Origin: Sphingobacteriaceae bacterium
Lineage (GTDB): Bacteria > Bacteroidota > Bacteroidia > B-17B0 > Aurantibacillaceae
Length of the DNA stretch: 64,000 bases
Reading direction: 5' to 3'
Assembly (NCBI GenBank): GCA_016709575.1
Contig: JADJMM010000002.1
Span: 744,001-808,000 of the forward strand
Shown here: one piece after another, positions 1 to 8,129 of the stretch
How positions within the stretch are numbered: position 1 is the first letter of the stretch
Layout of the letters: each line of letters begins with the position of its first letter
Position numbers and translations under genes: made by a program
Notes under the pieces: model-generated
Seen by the model: only the letters and a program-made list of their open reading frames with translations
Database searches by the model: none
Told to the model about the DNA's origin: nothing

Positions 1-519
1 TAACCCAAAAATCTATCACAAAAGGGTGTTTTAGCGGCTGCGCGTGAGGGCGATGACATTAATCCGAAAAAAGAATCTTCGGGTTGTCAGTTTTATATTG
101 TGATGGGAAAAAAATACGATTCACTTGCCATGCAAAAAGCGGAAATCAGAGTAAATCGTGAAATCATCACTAAAATAAATTATCTAGTTGGCTTTGGCGG
201 GAAAAGCCCCGAATTGAAATCGTATTACACCCGATTGTTTGCTCAAGGAAAAGAAGACAGTTTGAAAATTGTAGTGAAACAACTTACCGATGAGGTAAGT
301 AAAGCAGAATACGCTAAAACAAAACACTACACCTGGTCGCCCACACAACGAAAAACTTACGCAACACTTGGCGGCACACCACATTTAGATAATAACTACA
401 CTATTTTTGGTGAAGTTATTGAAGGTTTAGATGTTATTGATAAAATTGCCGCTGTAAAAACTGACAAAAACGACCGACCAAAAGAAAATATAAGAATGAA
501 AATTACAATTGTAAATTAA
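1..519 (+). CDS. Peptidyl-prolyl cis-trans isomerase, cyclophilin type (5' partial, frameshifted)
   Basis: Cyclophilins catalyse cis-trans isomerisation of proline peptide bonds during protein folding. The visible part has the family core KGVLAAAREGDDINP followed by SSGCQFYIV, and the late YTIFGEVIEGLDVIDKI block near the C-terminus, so only the N-terminal part lies outside the window. The first bases read NPKIYHK in frame 2 and continue as KGVLAAARE in frame 1. One A missing from the run at 20-23 would join them. The middle carries an insert of about 60 lysine-rich residues, as in the long Bacteroidota cyclophilins. The stop overlaps the convergent neighbour by four bases. Family is certain; cellular location cannot be judged without the N-terminus. 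Confidence 0.88.
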
Positions 520-1025
520 TCTTTCGTAAAATACATGTTGATGTTTAAGTAAGAATGGTTGCGGTCGCTAATGATAAAATCCTTTTCGTTTATTTTAAAG
601 ATTTTGAATCGATTCGGTACATAATTTATTGTCTCTTTATTCAATAAATACTTTTGTACGGTTATCATACTATCAGCACATTCAATTTTAACTTTAGCAA
701 TAGCCTTACCATGGTAAGCCATTTTTCCCTGATGCATAATATCCCAATCGTAAATCATAACCGTATCGTTAGGGTTGAATTTAATTTTATACTTAGCAAT
801 TTCTGCTTTGTCGTTAGCTGACAAATTTTCCGCAAGCTGCAATTCAAATTTATAGAATTGCATTCTGTTATGAATTGCAGTATCTGTAGGAAAAAGTCTT
901 GTACGGCCGTTACGATGTGTGGTTCCCTTATAAACTACACCTAATTCTTTAATACTTTCACAGGTAAGTTGCGCAAAAGAGCTTTGCATAAAAACACAGA
1001 ATATGAAAGCGTAAATAAATTTCAT
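516..1025 (-). CDS. Hypothetical secreted protein, 169 aa
   Basis: I do not recognise this protein. It begins with a clear Sec signal peptide (charged MK, hydrophobic core, cleavage expected after SSFA), so it is probably periplasmic or outer-membrane associated. The mature part is rich in beta-prone, charged residues with no recognised motif. It lies directly downstream of the methyltransferase gene on the same strand with no gap (its ATG ends at 1025, the upstream stop begins at 1026), so the two are probably cotranscribed. Intact reading frame. Confidence 0.7.
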   Translation of the reverse strand: MKFIYAFIFCVFMQSSFAQLTCESIKELGVVYKGTTHRNGRTRLFPTDTAIHNRMQFYKFELQLAENLSANDKAEIAKYKIKFNPNDTVMIYDWDIMHQGKMAYHGKAIAKVKIECADSMITVQKYLLNKETINYVPNRFKIFKINEKDFIISDRNHSYLNINMYFTKD

Positions 1026-1898
1026 TTACTTTTCTAATTTACCCCAAACACCTAATGGAAGTTTAACACCACTTTTTGCGTTTAAAAACAATTCGCCAAC
1101 ACTTAAATCAGATTTGTGTTTTTTTGCGAAAGGATTCAACAAGTTTTCCGGCACCATTGCTGAAAATCCTAAAGAGTAAGCATTTAAAATCAATAAATGT
1201 TTTTCAGTATCTAACAACTGCAAAACGCCATCCATCATCTCGGCAATATTATCCTCTAATTGCCACTTTTCGCCATTTGGACCGTGACCGAATGCAGGAG
1301 GATCTAAAATTATACCATTGTATTTATTACCACGGCGGATTTCTTTCTTCACAAATTTCAAAGCATCATCTACTAACCAACGGATATTATCGAGATTGGA
1401 CTTTTGCATATTTTCGTTAGCCCAGGTAACCACTTGTTTAATACTATCAACGTGGGTAACATCCGCTCCCGCCGCACGAGCAGCAATAGAAGCTCCGCCG
1501 GTGTATGCAAATAAGTTTAAAAATTTAGGTTTGTTGAGTTCAGATAAGTAATCATAAATCACATCCCAATTCACTGCTTGCTCCGGAAAAACACCTACGT
1601 GCTTAAATCCGGTTAAACCCAAACGAAACGTTAACTCACTTTGTTTTGACAAAGCATAATTGATCGTCCACTGATCAGGCATTTGCTTCAACTTCTTCCA
1701 ATCTCCCTGTGAACTTGATTTAGGAATGAACTTCACGCTAGCTTGTTTCTCCCAATCGGCATTCGAATAAATTTTTGGCCATACGGCTTGTGGTTCAGGA
1801 CGAATAGTAATGTATTTTCCAAAACGTTCGAGTTTTTCAAAATCACCACAATCAATTAATTCGTAATCTTTCCAGTTTTTAGGGCTTAGCAATTCCAT
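1026..1898 (-). CDS. Class I SAM-dependent methyltransferase (rRNA methyltransferase-like)
   Basis: Predicted cytoplasmic S-adenosylmethionine-dependent methyltransferase of the RlmI/RlmK-like group acting on RNA. The SAM-binding glycine motif is seen as NLFAYTGGASIAAR around residues 125-138, followed by the acidic VDSIKQVVTWANEN strand and the catalytic-loop motif LDPPAFGHG around residue 200. The N-terminal part would be the substrate-recognition region. Intact, 290 aa. The ATG at 1898 is followed by a sensible N-terminus (MELLSPKNWKDYEL). The exact target base is not evident from sequence. Confidence 0.85.
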   Translation of the reverse strand: MELLSPKNWKDYELIDCGDFEKLERFGKYITIRPEPQAVWPKIYSNADWEKQASVKFIPKSSSQGDWKKLKQMPDQWTINYALSKQSELTFRLGLTGFKHVGVFPEQAVNWDVIYDYLSELNKPKFLNLFAYTGGASIAARAAGADVTHVDSIKQVVTWANENMQKSNLDNIRWLVDDALKFVKKEIRRGNKYNGIILDPPAFGHGPNGEKWQLEDNIAEMMDGVLQLLDTEKHLLILNAYSLGFSAMVPENLLNPFAKKHKSDLSVGELFLNAKSGVKLPLGVWGKLEK

Positions 1899-2032
1899 AT
1901 TACAAAGAAAATGAAAAACTCCTACTTACAAACCAATAACTAAACATTTAGTAAAGAGAAAATTGTTAATAAATGCCCGAGTTTACAGGCGTTTCAATTT
2001 TTTTAAATAATACTTTAGATAAAATTTAATTC

Positions 2033-3649
2033 ATGGCCAAATCCGGTAATTCACCTTTCGTTGCAATCATCACTGTGTTTTTCTTCTGGGGCTTTCTAGC
2101 GGCCTCCAACGGAATTTTTATTCCCTTCTGTAAAACACATTTCAGTTTAACACAATTTCAATCGCAGCTAATCGACAGCGCATTTTATGGCGCCTATTTT
2201 ATTGGTTCACTTCTACTTTATATTTTTTCACTTCAGTTAAATAGTGATATCATTAATAAAATAGGTTACAAAAAAGCAATCGTATATGGTTTAGGAATTT
2301 CCATCCTTGGTGCAATATGTATGATTCCTGCTGTTAACTCGGGGTCTTTCGCTTTTATACTTGTTGCATTTTTCATTATTGCACTTGGCTTTTCTTTGCA
2401 GCAAACTTCTGCCAATCCTTTAGTATTAAATATCGGTGATCCCGCTAAAGGTTCTCACCGTTTAAATTTTGCCGGCAGCGTAAATTCATTCGGAACAACT
2501 ATCGGTCCCATCCTCGTAAGTTTTGTTTTATTTGGAAAAGCAATTGCAAGTGGTGCCGACAAAGAATCAGCTTCAATCACCTCTATAAATATTTTGTACG
2601 TAATACTAGGTATTGCATTTGCTATGGCTGCTGTCATTTTGAATTTTACGCAAATTCCAAAATTAACCATTGAAGAAAACGACAGCAACATGAAAATTTT
2701 AAAAGCGCCTTTGTTCTTTATCATTGGCACTTTAGTCTTCTTAATTTCAGTGTTTGTTTATTTTGCCTTAGATGTTGTGGCAACAAATCAAAGTCAGTTT
2801 TTATTCTTAATACTATTTGCATTATTCCTCGGCGTTATCACCGTCATTCTTTTATTACAATACAAAAAAATAAAAAAAGAAGACCGCCTCGAAACAAAAC
2901 CTTATCCGCAAGTTTTATTAGGGATGCTGGCTATTTTCGTTTATGTTGGGGTTGAGGTTTCTATACAAAGTAATTTAGGTTCGTTATTGAAACTTCCTGA
3001 TTTTGGCGGACTACAGGATTCTGAAATCGGTCCGTTCATTTCTTTGTATTGGGGAAGTTTAATGATTGGCCGTTGGACAGGTTCAATTGGCGCTTTCGAA
3101 ATGAAAAAACCTACTAATATAATTTTGACCATCATTGTTCCTTTCGTTGCATTATGTTTAGTTCTTTACATGAATCATTTAAGCGGAGCTGATGCTTCTA
3201 AATTCGTGATGTATGCAATTTGTGTTGCCATTTTAATTGGTGCATTTTTTATGGGGCAACAAAAACCCGCTCTTACTTTAATTATTTTTTCAGTGCTTGG
3301 AACTATAGCTATGTTAATTGGTTTATTTACAACCGGACCAATTAGTGTGTATGCCTTTTTAAGTGGCGGCTTATTTTGTTCTATCATGTGGCCAAATATT
3401 TTTTCGCTCGCAACAGCTGGTTTGGGAAAATATACGAGTCAAGCTTCTTCGTTTTTAATTATGATGATTTTAGGCGGTGCTTTTATTCCACCAATGCAAG
3501 GATTATTAGCAGATAAAACCAATATTCATTTATCCTACATCATTCCTGTAATTTGTTTTGCGTTTTTAGCCTGGTATGCATTTAAAGTAAAAGGTATTTT
3601 AAAAGCGAATGGCATTGATTACGATAACGCTGGTGAAGCTTCACACTAA
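2033..3649 (+). CDS. Sugar MFS transporter, FucP-like
   Basis: Inner-membrane major facilitator of the FucP/GluP family, importing monosaccharides by proton symport. It shows about twelve hydrophobic helices, a FFFWGFLAASNGIFIPF first helix and the family-typical GFSLQQTSANPLVLNIGDP segment in the fourth helix region. At 538 aa it is longer than E. coli FucP (438 aa), with additional hydrophobic segments, as in many Bacteroidota members. First gene of the glycan cluster that continues with GH20, asparaginase, GH2 and GH92 enzymes, so N-acetylglucosamine, mannose or a related sugar is the likely cargo (inference from context). Intact frame. Confidence 0.9.
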   Translation: MAKSGNSPFVAIITVFFFWGFLAASNGIFIPFCKTHFSLTQFQSQLIDSAFYGAYFIGSLLLYIFSLQLNSDIINKIGYKKAIVYGLGISILGAICMIPAVNSGSFAFILVAFFIIALGFSLQQTSANPLVLNIGDPAKGSHRLNFAGSVNSFGTTIGPILVSFVLFGKAIASGADKESASITSINILYVILGIAFAMAAVILNFTQIPKLTIEENDSNMKILKAPLFFIIGTLVFLISVFVYFALDVVATNQSQFLFLILFALFLGVITVILLLQYKKIKKEDRLETKPYPQVLLGMLAIFVYVGVEVSIQSNLGSLLKLPDFGGLQDSEIGPFISLYWGSLMIGRWTGSIGAFEMKKPTNIILTIIVPFVALCLVLYMNHLSGADASKFVMYAICVAILIGAFFMGQQKPALTLIIFSVLGTIAMLIGLFTTGPISVYAFLSGGLFCSIMWPNIFSLATAGLGKYTSQASSFLIMMILGGAFIPPMQGLLADKTNIHLSYIIPVICFAFLAWYAFKVKGILKANGIDYDNAGEASH

Positions 3650-3651
3650 AC

Positions 3652-3858
3652 ATGAGTGCATTTAAACATAATAGCGAAGAAAATTATATTGAGATAATAC
3701 AACGTTTGGTAAAAGCCATTGTAGTATTACTTCTGATAATTGTTGTCCTACTTGTTCTAAATATTACAGGATTACCGAGTCCGGAAAAAGAAATTCCCAA
3801 ACAATCTTCAGAACACAAAACTGAAAAACCGACAATAAGCAACACGACTAAACTATGA
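3652..3858 (+). CDS. Small single-pass membrane protein, 68 aa
   Basis: Unrecognised small protein. An N-terminal charged stretch (about 20 residues) is followed by one strong hydrophobic helix (VKAIVVLLLIIVVLLVLNI) and a polar tail rich in Lys, Ser and Thr. It starts two bases after the MFS stop and its end overlaps the next start by four bases, which indicates translational coupling with the YeeE/YedE genes. A role as an accessory of the transporter below is possible but rests only on context. Confidence 0.6.
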   Translation: MSAFKHNSEENYIEIIQRLVKAIVVLLLIIVVLLVLNITGLPSPEKEIPKQSSEHKTEKPTISNTTKL

Positions 3859-4415
3859 ACTTTATAACTCAACCATGGCCGTGGTACATTACAGGCCCAT
3901 TAATCGGATTAATGATTCCTCTCTTACTATTGTTCGGCAATAAAGCTTTTGGTATTTCATCATCACTGCGTCATTTTTGTGCCATGTGCATTCCTACAAA
4001 AACTAAATTTTTTCAATATGATTGGAAAGCTGAAAAATGGAATTTAATTTTTGCAGGCGGAATGATTATCGGCGGATGTATCGCCGGTTGCCTTTTTAAA
4101 AATCCCAATCCAATTGCTTTATCTGAATCAGCAGTTGAAAGCATGAATCAATTAGGCATTACAGATTATTCCGGTTTAACGCCAAGCGAAGTTTTTAATT
4201 TCTCTTCTTTGTTAACGATTAAAGGGTTTTTACTAATTATTGTTGGCGGGTTCTTTGTTGGCTTTGGCACACGTTACGCAGGAGGTTGCACATCCGGTCA
4301 TTCCATTATGGGAATTTCTAATTTACAATTACCTTCCTTAATAGCCACCTGCTGCTTTTTTGCAGGCGGTTTATTAATGACCTGGTTTATTCTTCCACTA
4401 ATAATGACTTTATAA
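3855..4415 (+). CDS. YeeE/YedE family transporter, subunit 1
   Basis: Inner-membrane protein of the YeeE/YedE (TsuA-like) family; characterised members import thiosulfate or related sulfur compounds. Visible hallmarks are several hydrophobic helices and the conserved cysteine motif GGCTSGHSIMG around residues 143-153. At 186 aa it is a half-size protein, completed by the adjacent 136-aa partner; such split pairs are common in Bacteroidota. Starts inside the preceding gene (ATGA overlap). Position inside a glycan-degradation cluster is unexpected. Confidence 0.88.
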   Translation: MNFITQPWPWYITGPLIGLMIPLLLLFGNKAFGISSSLRHFCAMCIPTKTKFFQYDWKAEKWNLIFAGGMIIGGCIAGCLFKNPNPIALSESAVESMNQLGITDYSGLTPSEVFNFSSLLTIKGFLLIIVGGFFVGFGTRYAGGCTSGHSIMGISNLQLPSLIATCCFFAGGLLMTWFILPLIMTL

Positions 4416-4416
4416 T

Positions 4417-4827
4417 ATGAAGAACATAAAATTTTTACTACTCGGCACCATCTTCGGAATTATTCTAATTAAAGGAGAAGTTGTTTCCTGGTTCCGTATT
4501 CAGGAAATGTTTCGTTTCCAATCTTTTCACATGTACGGCACAATTTGTTCGGCGATTGCTGTCGGCATGCTTTCTATTTTTCTAATAAAGAAATTTAAAG
4601 TGAAAACATTTTTAGGAGAAGAAATTAAAATTGAAGACAAACAATTCTCGAAAGGAAATATAATTGGTGGTTTAATGTTTGGTTTTGGATGGGCTATGAC
4701 AGGCGCTTGTCCGGGACCATTATACGCTCTTATTGGAACCGGTTTACCAATTGTAATTGTTGTTCTATTAAGCGCCGTATTTGGCACTTACGTTTATGGC
4801 ATATTAAGAGAAAAATTACCTCACTAA
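4417..4827 (+). CDS. YeeE/YedE family transporter, subunit 2 (DUF6691-type)
   Basis: Second half of a split YeeE/YedE transporter. Contains about four hydrophobic segments and the partner cysteine motif GWAMTGACPGPLYALIG around residues 90-106. Begins one base after the stop of subunit 1, so the two are cotranscribed and probably assemble into one membrane channel in which the cysteines relay sulfur species (known for TsuA; inferred here). Intact. Confidence 0.87.
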   Translation: MKNIKFLLLGTIFGIILIKGEVVSWFRIQEMFRFQSFHMYGTICSAIAVGMLSIFLIKKFKVKTFLGEEIKIEDKQFSKGNIIGGLMFGFGWAMTGACPGPLYALIGTGLPIVIVVLLSAVFGTYVYGILREKLPH

Positions 4828-4837
4828 GTTTTAATTA

Positions 4838-6469
4838 ATGACTAAAAGATTCTGTTTCATTCTGTTTTTATTTTTGTTCGCAGGTTCGTTTGCGCAACTT
4901 AATACTTTACCAATTATTCCACAACCTACTGAGGTCACTTTAAAAGAAGGAAACTTTACTATCTCTCCAACTACTAAAATTGTAGTGCGTGGGTCTGAAA
5001 GTTTTACAAATGACATTACTTGGTTTAATGACTATCTGGAGAAAAATTATGGTTTCCGTTTAGAAACAATTCCAAACGAATCTAAAATCGGGAACTTCAT
5101 TCAATTTGAATATCCTGATTTTGAAGCTGGCTTTAAAGAGAATTATCATCTTGACATAAATAAAGCGCGTATAAAAATTATTGCTGAAGGAAATGGATCA
5201 GGAGCATTTTACGCTTTACAATCTTTAGTGCAACTAATGCCGGCACAACAAATAAAATCTTTGAAAGTCGCTCCTGAAAAATCGTTTGAGGTTCCTTGTG
5301 TTTACATCAAAGATAATCCGCGTTACGAATGGAGAGGAATGCATCTAGATGTTTGTCGTCACTTCTTCCCTGTTTCGTTTGTAAAACGTTACATCGATTT
5401 AATTGCTGCTTACAAGATGAATGTTTTTCATTGGCATTTAACAGAAGATCAAGGTTGGCGTATCGAAATAAAAAAATATCCTAAACTAACTTCTGTTGGT
5501 GCTTGGAGAAGCGGAACGATGGTTGGTTCATATAAAGACAAAAAATACGACACGATTCGCTACGGAGGGTTTTATACACAGGAAGAAATTAAAGATGTTG
5601 TAGCCTATGCAACTGCCCGACACATTACTATTGTTCCTGAAATAGAAATGCCCGGACATTCATTAGCGGCAATCGCTGCATATCCCTGGTTATCTTGCAC
5701 CGGACAAAAACAAGAAGTAGCAAAAGGCTGGGGCGTGTTTGATGATGTGTATTGCACAAAAGATTCAACCTTTCAATTTTTACAAGATTTATTAACAGAA
5801 GTGATGGATTTGTTTCCGGGAAAATATATTCACATCGGCGGAGATGAATGTCCAAAAACCAGATGGAAAACTTGCGCGCACTGTCAGAACTTAATTAAAA
5901 AAGAAAAATTAAAAGACGAGCACGAATTACAAAGTTACTTCATCACCCGCATCGAGAAATTTCTAAATAGTAAAGGCAAACAAATTATTGGTTGGGATGA
6001 AATTTTAGAAGGCGGCCTTGCTCCTAATGCAGCGGTAATGAGTTGGCGCGGAACAGAAGGTGGAATTGCAGCCGCAAAACAAAAACATAAAGTGGTAATG
6101 AGTCCGGGTAAACCTTGTTATTTCGATCACTATCAAACCAAAAATAAATCTACCGAGCCTTTAGCAATTGGCGGATTTAATCCTGTTGATTCGGTTTACA
6201 ATTATAATCCAACTCCAAAAGTGTTGAACGAACAAGAAGCGCAATTTATAATGGGCGCACAAGGTAATGTTTGGACAGAATATATTTTAAATGAGAAACA
6301 AGTTGAATACATGGCCGTGCCCCGTATGATTGCTTTGTCGGAAGTATTATGGACCAAACCAGAAAATAAAAATTTCGATAATTTTTATAAGCGTTTAAAT
6401 CAAAACAGATTTATTTTAGATATGTGGCAAATTAATTACGCCAAACATTTTATTACCAAAACCAAATAA
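4838..6469 (+). CDS. Beta-N-acetylhexosaminidase, GH20
   Basis: Exported exo-hexosaminidase that removes terminal beta-linked GlcNAc or GalNAc by substrate-assisted catalysis. Signal peptide in the first 19 residues (ending SFA-Q), then the GH20b-like N-terminal domain, then the catalytic barrel starting at YEWRGMHLDVCRHF. The catalytic Asp-Glu pair lies in HIGGDECPKTRW (about residues 331-342), and the substrate-binding strands NVFHWHLTEDQGWR and MSWRGTEGG are present. 543 aa, intact. Adjacent to N4-GlcNAc-asparaginase (next start one base after this stop), which fits removal of the outer GlcNAc of a chitobiose core. Confidence 0.95.
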   Translation: MTKRFCFILFLFLFAGSFAQLNTLPIIPQPTEVTLKEGNFTISPTTKIVVRGSESFTNDITWFNDYLEKNYGFRLETIPNESKIGNFIQFEYPDFEAGFKENYHLDINKARIKIIAEGNGSGAFYALQSLVQLMPAQQIKSLKVAPEKSFEVPCVYIKDNPRYEWRGMHLDVCRHFFPVSFVKRYIDLIAAYKMNVFHWHLTEDQGWRIEIKKYPKLTSVGAWRSGTMVGSYKDKKYDTIRYGGFYTQEEIKDVVAYATARHITIVPEIEMPGHSLAAIAAYPWLSCTGQKQEVAKGWGVFDDVYCTKDSTFQFLQDLLTEVMDLFPGKYIHIGGDECPKTRWKTCAHCQNLIKKEKLKDEHELQSYFITRIEKFLNSKGKQIIGWDEILEGGLAPNAAVMSWRGTEGGIAAAKQKHKVVMSPGKPCYFDHYQTKNKSTEPLAIGGFNPVDSVYNYNPTPKVLNEQEAQFIMGAQGNVWTEYILNEKQVEYMAVPRMIALSEVLWTKPENKNFDNFYKRLNQNRFILDMWQINYAKHFITKTK

Positions 6470-6470
6470 C

Positions 6471-7466
6471 ATGGCATCAAGACGGAAATTTTTAAAAACC
6501 TCAGGAATTTTATCAGCATTAGCTTTAACTAGTTTGCCCAAATTTGGAAAAGCAATTTCAGTTGAAGAAAAATCAAATACCGATGGTGAGGTAAGAAAAC
6601 CCGTTGTCATTTCAACTTGGAACCATGGTTTAGCTGCAAATGACGGAGCCTGGAAAGTTTTATCCGCCAACGGAACAGCATTAGATGCAGTTGAAAAAGG
6701 AGTGATGGTTACTGAAGCGGATTTCTCAAATTTAAGTGTTGGTTTAGGTGGTCTACCTGATCGTGATGGTAATGTAACTTTGGATGCTTGCATCATGGAT
6801 GAAAAAGGAAGATGCGGCGGCGTTGCATTTTTACAAAGAATAAAACATCCAGTTGCAGTAGCAAGATTAGTGATGGAAAAAACACCTCACGTTTTAATTG
6901 TTGGAAGTGGCGCGCAAAAATTTGCATTAGACAACGGATTTAAATTAGAACCAAAGAAATTAAGTGCTGGTGCAGAAAAAGCTTATAGAGAATGGCTGAA
7001 AACGAGTAAATACAAACCGGTTGTTAACATTGAAAATCACGATACCATAGGCATGGTTGCCTTAGATGCCCACGGAAATCTATCAGGCTCATGCACCACA
7101 AGCGGATTAGCTTATAAAATGAACGGTCGCGTTGGGGATTCTCCAATTATTGGTGCCGGAATGTATGTCGACAATGAAGTTGGTGCGGCTTGTGCTACAG
7201 GATTAGGCGAAACTGTTTTACGTATTTGCGGTTCTTATTTAGTTGTTGAATTAATGCGACAAGGAGCCTCTCCGGCTGAGGCTTGTAAAAAAGCAGTTGA
7301 TCGCTTAGTTTCTAAAAATCCAAATTATAGAGATGTACAAGTTGGTTTCCTTGCTATAAACAAAAAAGGTGAACACGGCGCTTACGCTTTACAAAAAGGT
7401 TTTAATTATGCGCTTAACGATAACACCGGAAATAAATTATTTGATGCTGATTATTTTTTAAAGTAA
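6471..7466 (+). CDS. N4-(beta-N-acetylglucosaminyl)-L-asparaginase (aspartylglucosaminidase)
   Basis: Ntn-hydrolase that splits the GlcNAc-Asn bond of a glycosylated asparagine. The N-terminus has a twin-arginine-like signal (SRRKFLKTSG then a hydrophobic segment), pointing to export. The autocleavage site is seen as NHDTIGMVALD, with Thr192 expected to become the N-terminal nucleophile after self-processing; family features GLGGLPDRDG and VGDSPIIGAGMYVDNEVGA are present. 331 aa, intact. It sits between GH20 and CutC and is the enzyme that finishes N-glycan breakdown in the same way as lysosomal AGA. Confidence 0.94.
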   Translation: MASRRKFLKTSGILSALALTSLPKFGKAISVEEKSNTDGEVRKPVVISTWNHGLAANDGAWKVLSANGTALDAVEKGVMVTEADFSNLSVGLGGLPDRDGNVTLDACIMDEKGRCGGVAFLQRIKHPVAVARLVMEKTPHVLIVGSGAQKFALDNGFKLEPKKLSAGAEKAYREWLKTSKYKPVVNIENHDTIGMVALDAHGNLSGSCTTSGLAYKMNGRVGDSPIIGAGMYVDNEVGAACATGLGETVLRICGSYLVVELMRQGASPAEACKKAVDRLVSKNPNYRDVQVGFLAINKKGEHGAYALQKGFNYALNDNTGNKLFDADYFLK

Positions 7467-8129
7467 ATGCTTCTTGAAATAGCCTGTTTTAATTTAGAAT
7501 CTTGCTTAATTGCGCAAAAAACAGGCGCTAACAGAATAGAACTTTGCAAAAATTATTCTGTAGGCGGAATTACCCCTTCCGAAAAATTAATTATTGAAGT
7601 CCGTAAACAAATTCGTATTGATCTATTTGTTATGATTCGTCCTCGTGAAGGAAATTTTGTTTATTCAGATTCTGAATTCGAACTAATGAAAAAGCAAATT
7701 GTTTTTTGTAAAGAAAAAAACTGTAACGGTGTTGTGTTTGGCATTCTGACTAAAGAAAATAAAATAGATGTTGTCCGTTGTAAAGAGTTAGTTGAACTAG
7801 CAAAACCGATGTCATCTACATTTCACAGGGCTTTTGATGAAATTGAAAACTCTGAGTCGGCTTTAGAAGAAATTATTGAATGTGATTTTTTAAGGATTCT
7901 AAGTTCCGGAAAACAAAAAACAGCAATTGAAGGTTCAGTCCTACTTTCTCAATTAATTAAAAAATCTAAGGGAAGAATTATAATAATGCCTGGTGGCGGA
8001 ATTCGCTCTTCTAATATTTCAGAAATAATAAAAACGACAGGCGGTGCTGAGTTCCATTCGGCCGCTATTACAAACACCGGTGAAATCGCTGATGAAGTCG
8101 AAATCAAAAAATTGATCTCTGCCTTTTGA
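7467..8129 (+). CDS. cutC: CutC family protein
   Basis: TIM-barrel protein of the CutC family. Family landmarks are ANRIELCKNYSVGGITPS near the N-terminus, VMIRPREGNFVYS, VFGILTKENKIDV, TFHRAFDE and the ILSSG strand. Historically linked to copper homeostasis, but its enzymatic function is unclear; in Bacteroidota it often sits in glycan-degradation loci, as here. Starts directly after the asparaginase stop and its own stop overlaps the TTG start of the beta-mannosidase gene. Intact, 220 aa. Confidence 0.9.
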   Translation: MLLEIACFNLESCLIAQKTGANRIELCKNYSVGGITPSEKLIIEVRKQIRIDLFVMIRPREGNFVYSDSEFELMKKQIVFCKEKNCNGVVFGILTKENKIDVVRCKELVELAKPMSSTFHRAFDEIENSESALEEIIECDFLRILSSGKQKTAIEGSVLLSQLIKKSKGRIIIMPGGGIRSSNISEIIKTTGGAEFHSAAITNTGEIADEVEIKKLISAF

